From positions 5,354,501 to 5,418,500 of the forward strand of contig NC_135386.1 of assembly GCF_049243985.1 (NCBI RefSeq): a stretch of DNA of 64,000 bases, in the 5' to 3' direction. The stretch's first letter is position 1. Each line of letters begins with the position of its first letter. Made by a program: the position numbers and the translations under genes. The stretch comes from Paroedura picta (taxonomy: Eukaryota; Chordata; Lepidosauria; Squamata; Gekkonidae). Positions 1-18,900 of this stretch are shown in pieces. The notes under the pieces are model-generated. The model worked only from the letters and a program-made list of their open reading frames with translations. It was not told where the DNA came from and made no database searches.

Positions 1-651
1 TTTGAGGACACCCTGGGTTTCAGAGCTGACTGCTACTGTGGGTACCTTTGGCAAAATCCTGGCCCACTGTATTGCACACTAGGAGAGGTGCTGTGCCACC
101 AGCCACGCTGACTCCTGGCTCAATGCGGCACACGGCCTGCCTGGGCACAGCTAACACTCTTTATGTGCACCGTGCACTTTCTGTGTTGTACACTCCTCGA
201 AACCACTAAAGCAGGTTAAGAGTGGCATGGGGCTGGTTTTTAAGACGTTTTTAACAGTATCACAGAAGGACCAGGGCCTGCCAGAAAGGTACTGGCTGTT
301 CTAGGGGAAGGCATGTGTAGGTAATATATCTGTGCCAGATACTTTAAAGCTCTTTGTTACGTGAATCGCTGTAGCCAAATAGCACATTAAAGGAATAAAC
401 CACTGCAGCATGGACCTTGAGTGTAACACCGGGGGACGGGGGCTGGTTTCTACCTGAATGACAGCAGAGGAGGGGGTGAGAAAAGTCTCTCCCCTGGCCT
501 GCTGGCCGGGAAGAAAGCACTCTCACAGCGACAGGGCTGTTAAGCAGCCTTGCCACAGGATGGCGTTGTCCCGGCACGACCTCTAATCAACAAAGCAACG
601 CTGTGGGGGTTAGGAAATCTGCATGAGCCAACCCACTACTAAAAACAGAGA

Positions 652-714
652 TAATCAAACTGCGGCCCTCCAGATATCCGTGGACTACAATTCCCATGAG
701 CCCCTGCCAGCATT
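652..714 (+). mobile_element. Half copy of palindromic hAT MITE
   Basis: The segment matches the left arm of the palindromic element that is complete at 39634-39767, including the motifs TCAAACTGCGGCCCTCCAG and GACTACAATTCCCATGAG. The right arm is absent and no target duplication was found. Confidence 0.7.
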
Positions 715-817
715 CACTCTGTCCAGTGGGAGAGTCCACCCATCTGGTTTGCAAACGCTTAAATTATAATTTATGGATCATGGTTTTAAAGTTGCCACAA
801 GACTGGCTTTGCCTGGC

Positions 818-960
818 GGGAACAGGCTGCAATTAACGGGTAGAGCCTCTGCTCGACATGCAGGAGGTCCCAGGTTCAGTCCCTGGCACCTCCGGCTAAA
901 AGGACACAGGTGATGCGAAAGAGACCTGGGACAGCTGCTGCCAGCCTGAGCAGGCAATTC
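818..960 (+). mobile_element. tRNA-derived SINE fragment
   Basis: The segment has a tRNA-like A-box region (GGTAGAGCCTCTGCT) followed by a B-box-like GGTTCAGTCCC. It belongs to the same family as the tandem minus-strand copies at 22330-22740. The surrounding sequence does not fold as an intact tRNA acceptor stem, so a SINE is more likely than a functional tRNA gene. Confidence 0.55.
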
Positions 961-1106
961 CGACTTGGATGGGCCAACTGTCTCATTCAGCTCAAGGGAG
1001 CTTTGTGTTTTCATAAGCGGCCTTGTGAACACAGAGGAGAGGACAGCCACGCATCACTCGTCAAGAAAGCCAAACCAAACAGCGCTACAAAAACACAATG
1101 GTCACG

Positions 1107-1112
1107 TTTATT
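1107..1112 (-). promoter_or_regulatory. PPIB: PPIB poly(A) signal
   Basis: TTTATT on the plus strand reads AATAAA on the PPIB strand, about 255 nt past the stop codon. A GT-rich stretch (plus-strand CA-rich, 1058-1096) follows at the expected distance, so cleavage is probably near 1085-1095. Confidence 0.75.
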
Positions 1113-1364
1113 GGTCCATGTGCTTCCCCCCCCCTTCAAAAGAGAGACCCCCCCACCCAAAGCTTATCAGGGCCTCAATCTCCACAATAGCCGATGGCAT
1201 GAATCACTGTGATGGGACTGGAGCCCCCGGCCAGCAGAGCGGGGCCTGGGCAAGTATACGGCAGCAGCTCACCCGCCGGAGGATGACGAGGGGAGGCCTC
1301 CAGCCAAATGCAGGCCCCCCCGAGCCCTTGGTAGATAAGACTCTGGACCTCCGACGGTCCTGAG

Positions 1365-8737
<7,373 letters not shown>

Positions 8738-8739
8738 CC

Positions 8740-9060
8740 ACCCCCTTTTCTTTCCCGCAAGACCCCCGTCCCGCCCACCCCCCGCGCCCCGTCAGCAATG
8801 GCACGTCCCGAAGCGGGCGGAGCGAAGCCGCACAGCAGCTCGCATTGGCGCGTCCCATCTAAGGAGACGGCCGGGGGAGGACGGGCGGGAGGTCTGTGAC
8901 AAAGGATTTGCCACGTTTCCCGGCTCGGATTGGCCAGCCCCGGCAGCCAATGAGGAGCGGGCACGGAGGGCGGCGGCGCGGGGATTGGGCCAGGTGTCTT
9001 GGAGGACTCCGTTACCCGGCAGGCAGTGCGCGGCCGGGGTCGCGTTGTGGGGTTGAAGTA
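8740..9060 (-). promoter_or_regulatory. PPIB: PPIB CpG-island promoter with CCAAT boxes
   Basis: This CpG-rich block directly upstream of exon 1 has no TATA box at the expected place. CCAAT motifs occur on the minus strand near 8844-8848, 8929-8933 and 8983-8987, and on the plus strand at 8947-8951. The last is followed after nine bases by GCACG (8961-8965), one base from the ER-stress element CCAAT-N9-CCACG. PPIB is known to respond to ER stress, so this is a plausible but unproven element. Confidence 0.7.
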
Positions 9061-10009
9061 CCAATTGTGGCCTGTAGGTGGCATGTGACCTCTGGACAAG
9101 ATGTTTTCTGAAAGTAGCTGGAATTATAAGGGGGCGGCGGAAGCAACTGGGCTGTATCATTTGTCGCAACTGATTGTACAATATTTTAAATGTATTTATG
9201 TATTTATATGTATGCATTTGATATTATGTATTTAATAGAATGTGAGCTGCCCTGAGCCTTTGGGGAAGGGAAGCGTACAAATCTTTATATACATACTGCT
9301 TATACTTCTGGCTGTTAGATTTTCTTGATGCTCTTCTTCTAAAGAGCACCTCGGCTTGCCGGCTACCATGTAGGGCATGGAGATACCATCCGAAGGAATC
9401 TCAAAGCAGCCTTTCCTTCCTATCCCCACAAAAGGCTGAGAGCTCTGTGAGGCTGAGAGCTCACCCAGCAGGTTGCATGTGGAGAAAGAGAAGGGAGTGG
9501 AACCTGGTTTTTCAGATTAGAGGCCACTGCTCTTTAACCACTACATCACGTTTTCATTGTTGTACAGGAAGGCAAATTGTGTTAGTTATTATTGCCTGGT
9601 TTTATGGGGAAGACCTACATTCAGCTGGAAATGGACTTGGGGGAGGGGGAGACTTTGCTTACGAGGTTCACTGAAGTCCCATGCTGAGGACGCCACTCCC
9701 CCAAACTCTGGTTGCGAATGGTCATAGGTGGCCGGGGCAGATCTGTGCCCATCTGTCAAATTTCCCCTCAAATTTTGTTATCCTTTAGAACACACTGAGC
9801 ATTCTACTTTATTACACAGACATGAAAAATGTGTGCAAGTATAAAGTTGGTGGCTTTTGTTGTTTCTGCAAACACTCTTGATTTCGCAAGTGACCAGCAC
9901 CTTCCGCCCCAATATGAATGAGGGTACTACTTCCAAAGTATTGGCAAGAAATGGGTACAGCTTTGCAGCAGCCAGTTCCATCACACCCCATGTTTTCAAA
10001 ATCCTCGAC

Positions 10010-10180
10010 CACTGTCTTGTGTGTTCAGTTGCTTCCAATTTATGCGACCGTATGCATCAGTGTCTTCTGAAATGCCCTGTCTTTAATCGTTTTGCTCAGG
10101 TCTTGCAAACTCAGGGCCGTGCCTTAATTGAGTCACAATCTATCTCATGCTGGGCCTTCCTTTCCTAGCAGTGTTGTCTT
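10010..10180 (+). mobile_element. Bov-B/RTE-like LINE fragment
   Basis: The stretch resembles the interspersed LINE 3' region found widely in squamates, with CTTGCAAACTCAGGGCCGTG and GAGTCACAATCTATCTCATG. It is assigned by resemblance from memory; there is no reading frame to test. Boundaries are approximate. Confidence 0.4.
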
Positions 10181-10332
10181 TTCCCGTGACACCTCTTCCC
10201 AGAATGTGATTAGATTATAATAACCTCAGTTTTAGCTTCTTTTTAGCTTCTAGGGAGGAGTTCAGGCTTGATTGGTCTAGAACCCACTTATTTGTCGTTC
10301 TGGAAGGCCGTGGTATCTGTACCTAACCTGGG

Positions 10333-10775
10333 TAGCCCAAGCTAGCCTGATCTCATCAGATCTTGGGAGCTAAAGGTAGGTATTGGATAGCCCAGGCAAG
10401 CCTGATCCTGTCAGATCTCAGAAACTAAGCAAGGCCAACCCTGGCTAGTTTTTGGATGGGAGACCTCCGAGAATGTGGGTGGCAGTTGCTCTGAAAAACA
10501 CTAGGGGTCATGACGGAGAGGCAGGCAATGGCAAGACACCTCCAAAACTCCCTTGCCTGGCTGCCAGACGATCCTTGGGCCTCGTGGCGACATGACTCAT
10601 GCCAGATGATAAATTTTTTTTAAAAAAGTATTTGGATGGGAGATCTCTAAGGAATATCAGGGTCATGATGTTTAGGCAAGCAATGGCAAACCATCTCTGC
10701 ACGTCTCTTGCCGTGAAAACCTCACAGGGTTGCCACAAGTCAGCTGTGACCCGACGGCACTTCCCACCATCGTTG
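10333..10775 (+). mobile_element. 5S rRNA-derived SINE with a second one inserted in it
   Basis: The outer copy starts with a 5S-like head (AGCCTGATCTCATCAGATCT, about 10343-10362), is interrupted after 10388 and resumes at about 10628 with GTATTTGGATGGGAGATC. The inner copy (10389-10627) has its own 5S-like head (AGATCTCAGAAACTAAGCAA and TTTTTGGATGGGAGACC), a body and an A/T-rich tail. The interruption is bounded by GTATTGGAT (10380-10388) and GTATTTGGAT (10628-10637), a likely target duplication. 5S-derived SINEs use the internal Pol III promoter of 5S rRNA. Confidence 0.75.
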
Positions 10776-10951
10776 CCTCACTGCTGAGCTCTCCTTCAAC
10801 GCTGCATTTCAAAGGAATCGACTTCCCTGTTGTCTTCATGGTGCAGCTTTCACACCCATCCATAATCGCAGGGACCACAACGGCACGCGTTAACTGGGTC
10901 TCGGTAAATAAAAAGGACGACATGCCACAAAGAACAGAGCAAAGTTAACGA

Positions 10952-10957
10952 TTTATT
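10952..10957 (-). promoter_or_regulatory. CSNK1G1: CSNK1G1 poly(A) signal candidate
   Basis: TTTATT on the plus strand reads AATAAA on the CSNK1G1 strand. A GT-rich stretch follows on that strand at 10905-10932. This is the most distal good candidate before the repeat-rich spacer. Confidence 0.55.
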
Positions 10958-13248
10958 TTACATTAAAAGGGTGCAAATCAGGGAAGGGGGGAGGGGATCG
11001 AAGGTGTACAGCATTCCTTGCAATGTCCCATCAAAACAGGCACATCAGAAAGATCAGGAGCAGGATCCCGTTCATGGCAAAATGAAACTCCCAAGCTCTG
11101 CCAAACCAGTCTCCTGCCCAGTGTGTATAAAGCCCTTATCCTGGTTGAACCCCCATTCTGAAATTGACATTCGCCCCCCCCTTTTGAAATTGACATTCAT
11201 GTTTAAAAAAATACTATGCTTCATTGCCAGCTGCTGAGTGAGTCTCAAGAGCAGTGCCAGGATTATACAAAGAAAACATCGCATTGCAGGTTTCAACATT
11301 AAAAAAAGATTAAAAATTAAAAAAGGCATTTCAACAAGATTCAAGATGTGTGCACACAAATACTTAAAAAAAAAAGATTCACAGCTGATTTTTTTTTTAC
11401 AGTAACAAGAGTTGCATTCATTACCTCAATCACCCCGTGTTTTTTTTTTAAGCACAAAAGGCCTACATTAAAAGAAACAAAAGACATAATAAATTACACT
11501 TTGCAAACGTTTTCCAACAGGAACAAGCCACTTTAAAACAGCAATTTCCCCCATCTGGGGAAAATGCAGAGTTTGGTATGGTCCACATACCCCCACGACT
11601 GATTGTTCCTCCTCTCTGCTTGTGAAAGATGGGTTGCCGTAAGTAACAAAGCTGCTTTTTTCAACCTAGAGAAGAAAATGGGATCCACCTTTCACAGGGA
11701 CGCCATGCAGAAATTTATATATTTTGGGAAAGCATTCATGGAGAGGGGGGGGGAGTGATTGTTTTCCTGAGACAGCCCTAGGAGGCCAAAAGAGCCTCTT
11801 TCCAAGCCTTTTTCTTAGCTAAACGTGTATTGGCCTGTGTCTGAGGCTTCCTTAAGAAGGGGTACAAGCTCCGGTGTGGAGATCCAGGAACAGTGACACA
11901 CTCAGTGTGAGCTCTAGTTCGTCTCAGAATCTACATTCTCCATGGGTGCAGGATTATCTAGGATAATGAATCAGGCTGGTGGAGTTCCCAAAGTGAGGTG
12001 CCACCACCTGCATTCCTTATATGGAGGGAGGGGAGAAGTGGGTGGACATTGTGAAGTCTGGCAGCAAAACAAACCCACATAGAAGCATACTGCTCCTCCT
12101 TAAGGTCAAGACCCGGCTAAACACAGCTGGAGACAAAATACTGATGCTTTCCTGGAGATGCAGCAGTACAGGTTACACGGGGTTCCTACCTCAACAGATA
12201 AACTGTTCTCATTTTCATTTATGCTGTGACCATTTAAAGGAAGTCAAGAAGCCAGTTCTATTCCAGTCACTTACTAGAATATGTAGAACACAAACAAGAA
12301 TGTTTGAAAAACTGCTGAGGGACAGAGGAATCTTAGGGCCTATAACCACTAGACACCAGGCAAAAGAGCCATGGAGGAAGGGAGAGGGAGAGAGAATAGG
12401 GCTAAGGGGAGGGAGGGGGGAGGAAAGAGAGAGAAGAATAGGACTCAGGGCGAACGGAGGATCTTTCACTCCTAAAAAAAAATTAAGCAAATGGAAAGGA
12501 AGCAATTGCTTTTTCAAAGGCCAGATAAGCAATGCAAGAAAACTCATTGTTTTTCCACTGAAGCTTTGGTAGTATTCTGGAAAGACAGGGATTTGATAGC
12601 TTGGCGTTGTTATCCAAAGTATCAGACAAGTGTGCAACTGGTGGTTTCACTAAACACAGCTTATGAGAACGTGCCTCTCTTCCCTTCCATTCACTGCAGA
12701 GGGCATACAGAATTGTGGACCGCCAGCAGCAGGACACCTGCTCCCTATAAGTCAAGCTGCCTTTCAAAATGCAAAACGGCAGGTGGATTGCAGACATGCG
12801 CTTCCTGGAAAGCCCAGAAAATGATCTCTGCCCTTCTCTATTGGCTGATATTTTCTCATGGAGAGAAAAGGTCATTTAGGAGTCAGCCCGCTGCGAAGCT
12901 TGAAGCGAGGCAGTCCTCTTCATCAAGCAGAACGTATGGCCATTAGTAATGTGGAAATACGCCAGGTGCATGAAGGAGAATCAAGATTAAACTGAGATTT
13001 CCCTATTATCAGAGGCGAAGCTCGCCCTGGTTTGGAACTGGGGCAGCCTAGAGAGAAGGAAACAGGTGGTAGCATTGTGGATTTGCGCCCCTCTGTTCGA
13101 AAACAGCAGTCAAGAATGGAAGGGGGAAAAAGCTTTCCATTTGGCTTTGGAAAGGAGCAAAGGAATGTCTAACGAGGGGGGGGGGAGGCACAGGATGCCC
13201 CCCCCCCCGACCCCAAAGCCACTTCACAGGCAAGATGGTAAGACTCAG

Positions 13249-13382
13249 CAGGGGTAAACAAATTCTGGCTCTCCAAATGTCTATGGACTACAATTACCAT
13301 GAGCTCCTGCCAACACATGCTGGGAGGGGCTCATGGGAATTGTAGTTCACGGACATCAGAAAGCCACAGTTTGGCACCCCTG
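13249..13382. mobile_element. Palindromic hAT MITE in the CSNK1G1 3' UTR
   Basis: A 134-bp element with ends CAGGGGTAAAC and GGCACCCCTG and diverged arms. The flanking eight bases do not match clearly, so the target duplication has decayed or one end has rearranged. Confidence 0.75.
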
Positions 13383-14429
13383 GTCAAGATGGGCAGACAT
13401 TTTGAGCCAATTCTCTACTCTGACATTGCTGCCGCCAGCTGAAATTATACAGAAGGGAGTCCTGGCAAACGTCCCAGGCCACACGAAACCTCTCCCTTTC
13501 CTACAAGGGCTCCTTTTAACCCAATTTTAGTCCAAGAGTATTCTTGCAGGAGCATATCCTAGCTGGAGGGCATATTTTTTGCCTTTTAAAGAACCCTAAA
13601 AACACACCTAGAAGGCTTTGGACCTTTCAGAATTCATCAGCTTGCTTCAAGTCCGTGTCACATCCCTTAATGCATATACATTAAAAAAAAATCCCAATTC
13701 TCCCGAGCAACGGAGAAAAGAACGGAAAGCCCAGACAGGCTGAGAGATTTTGTGCAAAAGCCACGTGTCACGAAGGTTTGGGAGGAAACGCAGCTAAGCC
13801 TTTTCTCCAAAAAGAAGGGTTAAAAATTGGATGTTACAAAAGTCTAAGTTACTCCTTGACGGAGAAGAATGTGGACACCTAAACCTGGTGGAGGAAGAGT
13901 TTCACCTTCAAATTCAAGTGCCAGGCACTTAATGGAGGACTGGGAGAGAGGAGCGTTTAGTTCTGCTGTGCTTGGCAGAGCGCAATTCATGAGCAACTCG
14001 TGTACAGCTTCCTTGCTAGATTTTTGCGTCTCCCTGCTCAAGACTTCAGGCCATGATTTTCCTATGGCGGGCATGGACAGAAAGGCTAGTTTTAGCAAGC
14101 ACCGCTAGAAATGTCCCAGCAGAGAGCAGTTAGGAGTCAGCTTTTAGAGTCAATAGCTGAAGGAGGGATGTTCCTAACCTGCACTCCAAGAACAGGAAAA
14201 ATGCCCCTTGCTGGACAAAAGAAGTCTGTATGCATAAGTCTCTAGGGGAGGAATGGGAAGCAAGCCTACTGCTTATAGAATTCAGAAGGTCACGTTGTTG
14301 TTTCCCCTGACAAGTCAAAGAATGCTACATCCCCAGAGGCAGCTGCCTTTCCGAAATTCAAAAGCCACATTGCTAGCTGAGTAGGGAGGGGACAGAGGTT
14401 GTGAGCAGAAATCCAGAAGCCAGCCTGAT

Positions 14430-14443
14430 CACACACACACACC
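14430..14443. repeat. CA microsatellite
   Basis: A short CA dinucleotide run lies within the presumed CSNK1G1 3' UTR. It reads TG in transcript sense. Confidence 0.7.
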
Positions 14444-15454
14444 GCCCCCAATGGCACTCCTGGCCTTTCTGGAGTAGCTCCTCAATTTGCCATGCTTATC
14501 CTGAGCCATATCCAAAACTGAATTGGGAAAGCCTGCAATTTCTGGCTCGGGGCCCCTGACGCTTAGTGAATACCCCAGGCGACTCCATTTGTAAACCCAC
14601 ACCTGCTTCTCAGGGGGGGAATGTTTTAAGTAAGCCCTCACCCTGCGACACAGTGGCTTTACCGTGCCCTTTCAGAATGCCTATAACCTTGGCCAGGTCT
14701 GAACACAGATGGTGTCTACAGCAGTGACGGTGGATGTAGATTCACCCCCTTTACTTCTCCCCCCCCAAAGGATCAGCTTTCCCATTTGCACATGGTAAAA
14801 ATCTGCATTTGCACCTCTATGCATTTCTCCATCACCTTGTGCAGGCAGAAAGGCTCCCATAATTCCAAGCAAGTGAGTTCAGGCACCGTTGGAGGAGAAA
14901 CTACGAGGGGGGGGGGGGGGGGCTCACTGACAGCGGCCAGCTGAAAATTCAAGTAAGCTTCAGTGCACAACCGAAACAGGAGGCTCTAGGAATCCCAGAG
15001 AGCTCCTGCAGGAATCCGAATGGTGCAGACAGACCAGGTGAAGGGGGAGAGTTTTGCACTCGCCAAATACCAGCTGAAGGCGTCATCAGTCACACCCATG
15101 AAGAGAGGGGGAGGAAATGCCCCCTCCCTCCCTTCTGCCATATCCAAACAACAATGCTAAAAATAAAATAAAAATAAAAGTGCAACGACAAACCACAGTC
15201 CTGTTAGAACAATCGAAACTTCTCCGTAACCGTTCCGAGACGGGGATGTCACAGAAACCCCATGAGATCAAGGCAACTGGAAGATTGCAATTCCTCTGAC
15301 TGCCATGGAATCTGCTGGAAGGCGACCAAAGAGGGCCGGGTCTTAAGTTGCGGATGCAACCCGGACGACGCGAGTCGGGAGGATGAGGACGAGGATCCCC
15401 CTCCCCGGGACAGCGGCTTCTTGGCCCTGCAGTCAATCGAGCTCCTCTGCCAGT

Positions 15455-15471
15455 GGGGGGGGGGGGGGGGG
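15455..15471. repeat. Homopolymer G run
   Basis: Seventeen consecutive G residues, read as a C tract in the CSNK1G1 transcript. A similar run of sixteen occurs at 14907-14922. Confidence 0.85.
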
Positions 15472-15754
15472 CTGGTCCGGGAACGGAAAATCACATTGAG
15501 AACCAAAATAAAGGGCAGAGAAAAGGAGGCGGGACAGCCAAGTACATTCACCAGGAACGGCCCTCGTTCCTTGCCAAGAAGTCAGACAGAGGAGGCGGAA
15601 GGTAGCCAGCCCGCCAGCCGAGCCTTCCAGCCAGGGCAACCCGCCGCCCGAGAGGACACAATCCCGATTCCAAAAGGAGCCTCAGGCAGGGCAAGTGAGC
15701 GAGGGAGACTGGAGAGGGAATCCACCTGAGTGTTTATTTTGGAATCATGCCCCC

Positions 15755-15760
<6 letters not shown>

Positions 15761-15793
<33 letters not shown>
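15761..15793. repeat. CT microsatellite
   Basis: A nearly pure TC dinucleotide run of about 32 bases lies about 130 nt past the CSNK1G1 stop, read as GA repeats in the transcript. Confidence 0.85.
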
Positions 15794-15797
<4 letters not shown>

Positions 15798-15918
15798 GGT
15801 TTAAGATGTCCCTTGTTTCTCACATCCTCTCTCTCCCCCAAAAGGAGCCCCCATTCCATAAGACGTGGCAGGAACGGCAGGTAAACAAAGTCCCCCAGGG
15901 ACCTCAAGGAGACGCCTG

Positions 15919-15973
15919 TCATTTGTGGCGCTGGGAAGACTTCCTCCTTTTCCTCTTATAGAAGCAGCAGCAC
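15919..15973 (-). CDS. CSNK1G1: CSNK1G1 last coding exon (palmitoylated tail)
   Basis: The exon completes a Lys codon and encodes [17 protein letters not shown] with the stop at 15919-15921. The acceptor is GTGCTGCAG. The Cys triplet followed by a basic cluster is the CK1 gamma membrane anchor. The preceding intron (15974-26038) is about 10 kb. Confidence 0.97.
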
Positions 15974-18900
15974 CTGCAGCACAAAGAACAGAGGGAATCA
16001 ATACTGAGGGGGGGGGGAGGGCTTCTGGCAAGCCTTCACTTTCCCCAGCTGGACGAGCCAACACTGGCACACACAAGCGACCCCTTGCCCAAGCCACCCC
16101 CACCCCTCTCCTGAGATAAACAAGGACTTGGAAAGGGGCCTCAGTGTCCCGGCCATTCCCATTACACCTGTCCTAAGACCCCCTTTCCCACCAACAGGTA
16201 ACAACAAGGCCCCTAGAAGTCTGAGCCTTTCCTCATGGCTCAGAAGAGAGCTTGCGGAACAGCCCACCTTTGAACCTGAGGCCCCAGAAGCAGAAGGGAG
16301 CATTTATGGGATGAGCAAAACCAAGAAAGCAGAGGAAAACTAAGGACACCTGCCGGCAGAGCCACTAGGGGAGAATCAAAGGTGCGAAGAGCCTCTCGGC
16401 CAACACCCGGTGAAATGAAAGGAGCGTCAAAGCGCAGGCTAGGGGAAGGCCATGCTGAGAAAAGCCAATATTGTGCTACGGAAATAGAGCTAAGAGACTG
16501 AAGAGGATTGCGGGAGGAGAAGTCAGAAAGATCCCATGATATCGGGAGCAAAGGACTCTGCCTCAAGTAAGATTCCGGGTGGAGATCTGGAATGTTCACA
16601 GTAGCAAACAAGGAATCCTGTTTGGAATGACACGGCTAAAGCATATTTTAAAGGACAGGGGGGATTTTTACCTACCAGTTTAATCCACTGTGAATGGATC
16701 GCTAAAGGTTTGCTATCAGATTAAATCCCCCCCAAGATAATTCAATTATAAAGGTAAGATACAGAGCTTTGAAAGGCCACCCCAAAGCCACAGTTCCCAC
16801 CTTCCTGTGCTATATTTGATTAAAAAGCCACTTCTGGGCGGCCTGTTCTTGCAGTCCATATCTAAAGCCAGAGAATGTTCTGAATAACCAAAACCAGATA
16901 ACTGAAATCAGTATGGGTTTCCCTCTTGCAGCAAGAGTTAAAGATACCCAAAATCTGCATCAGTACGCCTTATACATTTGGGTCTTCCAAATCCGGATTG
17001 GGCTTTAATTTGGAAGCTACTTTGACTCTAGTATGTTACTGCCATAGAGAGCACACTGTATTCCCATTTCTCAAAATGATAAAAGAACATTAAAACGGCG
17101 ATGAATAGGAGCTTTTCAGCAATTAATGGGAGCTCTGATTGTGTCTAATTTTAGGTCTTCATGTGTAGAAAAAAAAGCTGTTTTTTATACCCTGTGTTTC
17201 ACTACCTGGAGGGGTCCCAAAGCAACTTACAATCACCATTTCCTTCATGTCCCCACAACAGACACCCTGTGATAGGTGGGGCTGAGAGAGCTCAAATGCT
17301 CTGCGAGAAAAGCTACGTGAGAACTATAACTGGCCCAAAAACCACTACACCACACTGGCTCTCGATGTTTGGGGTCTTCCCCCCCCCCCAATCCTTGCAA
17401 GAAGATACCTGCATTGAGATTTTGGTAATAGGTAATGTATGTAAATAACCAATTAAAATAGCATCAAACTTTAAAGACTCAAAAGCTGACGGCCTGTATA
17501 TTGACCACTTGACCCCAGAAGACCCTTTCCCAATGACCTGACACAGACAGGTGATTTTAATTAGCTGAGGGTCTTGAGAATTCCCCCTTCCCCATGTTTG
17601 TGGCACACATCCTTTTGCATGCTTGATGAAATACATCCGAAGCAGTAGCTCTCAGCCTATGTCTTTGTACATCCCAGTTAGAGAGGGGGAAAACAGATCA
17701 GGGCCTCCCAAGGCTCCTTAAGCAGAACTGGGAGGGAGAAAGAGAGGCCTTGGCAATTCCTCACTTGCCATCAGAACAAGGAAGGGGCCGGTGCTCATGC
17801 AACCAGCAAGCACAGCGGACATTCTGGAGAAAGCAACCAGCATCAAGGGCCTGTGCAGAAACAGGAAGCTGGGTCCACAGTCCCATCCCACTGCTCGTGG
17901 AAAAGGAGAAAGGGCCTCGGGAAGAAGAGAGGCATCCCCATTCCGTGCCACACAGACAAGAGGAGAACAAGCCGCTGGCATGATGGCAAGCAACACTGGC
18001 TACCCACTGCAATATTACATTCAGGTGGGCACTAGCCGTGTTGCCCTGAAGCTGCAAAACAAAGTTCGAGCCCAAGGGCACCTTCAAGACCAACCAGGTC
18101 TCATTAGAGATGGAAGCTCTGGTGCACAAGCGCACTTAATCAGCGACTTCTTATCTGCAAGTGCGCGTGACGATGAAAGCTTGTGCCTTGAATAAAACTT
18201 TGTTGGTCTTAAAGGTGTCCCTGAACTTTGTTCCACTGCAGCATTAGTATTTTAACAGCCAGTTCCCCCTGGGGTGACCCTCCACACCTAATACTGCGAG
18301 ATACAGGCCTTAACCTCACTGCTGGCATGGCACTCTCGGCCTGTGGACAGGTACGATCACAGGTGAGTCTCTAAAGCAGTTTTTTTGAAATGAACAAAAT
18401 TGGGAGACCAGCAATGTGTCCATCAAAGACAATGGACAGTGTTTCCTCTTTCCTTCCTGCAGAACTGAGTGGATCTCATTTTCTAGGAGAAAGAGAACAG
18501 GTTGTGTATACTACTGCAGAGGGGCGGAATTGATGGGCTCCTCTGAGCTCTGGTGGACCTCTGACATCAGGAAGGACAGCAGCTCGGAGTACAATCATAC
18601 ATAACCAGTTCCTTTCCTGAGAAGGGACCTGCGACTCGATATGGGGGAGAGGGAAGCCCCTTTATCGGCAAGCTGGCTCTTCCAAAGCTTGCTCCTTGTG
18701 AGCTTGGCCATCTAAGCCAGCTCATGCCCAGTCAAAGGATTTCAAGGATTCAGAGGGCATCTATGTGTGTAAATATAAATATACAGGACAATATTCCAAT
18801 ATTAAATAGAGATTTATACCTTGAATCCTTGGGAATTTGGGAGGACGGGGACGGCAAGAGAAACAACTCAACATATCTCGGTTTCGACATGGTGTAATTT

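Larger units (their letters stand above)
1..1084. other. Sequence beyond the PPIB 3' end
   Basis: No coding exon was recognised here. The stretch holds a half copy of the palindromic hAT MITE (about 652-714) and a tRNA-derived SINE in plus orientation (about 818-960). A plus-strand AATAAA lies at 394-399. In mammals SNX22 lies tail to tail with PPIB, so this could be the end of a plus-strand SNX22 transcript, but no SNX22 coding sequence was seen and that remains a guess. Confidence 0.5.
9061..10934. other. Intergenic spacer between PPIB and CSNK1G1
   Basis: No gene was recognised. Contents are a LINE/SINE-type tail (about 9235-9300), a minus-strand tRNA-SINE fragment (about 9450-9552), a Bov-B/RTE-like fragment (about 10010-10180) and nested 5S-derived SINEs (10333-10775). 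CSNK1G1 transcription ends on its right edge. Confidence 0.7.
10940..15918 (-). other. CSNK1G1: CSNK1G1 3' untranslated region
   Basis: The sequence from the stop codon down to an AATAAA signal has no coding exon and only one recognised transposon (the MITE at 13249-13382), unlike the repeat-dense introns around it. That depletion fits an exonic 3' UTR of about 5 kb. In transcript sense it carries several long C tracts (for example 14907-14922 and 15455-15471) and a GA dinucleotide run (about 15761-15793). Exact extent is inferred. Confidence 0.6.

Noticed and set aside
394-399. Plus-strand AATAAA as the end of SNX22
   Set aside because: The neighbouring gene is expected from synteny only. 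No SNX22 coding sequence or splice site was seen, so no gene was annotated.
10387-10465. Possible 5S rRNA gene
   Set aside because: The 5S-like part is diverged and joined to a SINE body and tail, and other copies have the same structure.
12360-12450. Purine-rich stretch as a CRISPR or satellite-like array
   Set aside because: It is irregular GA-rich sequence without repeat-spacer periodicity.
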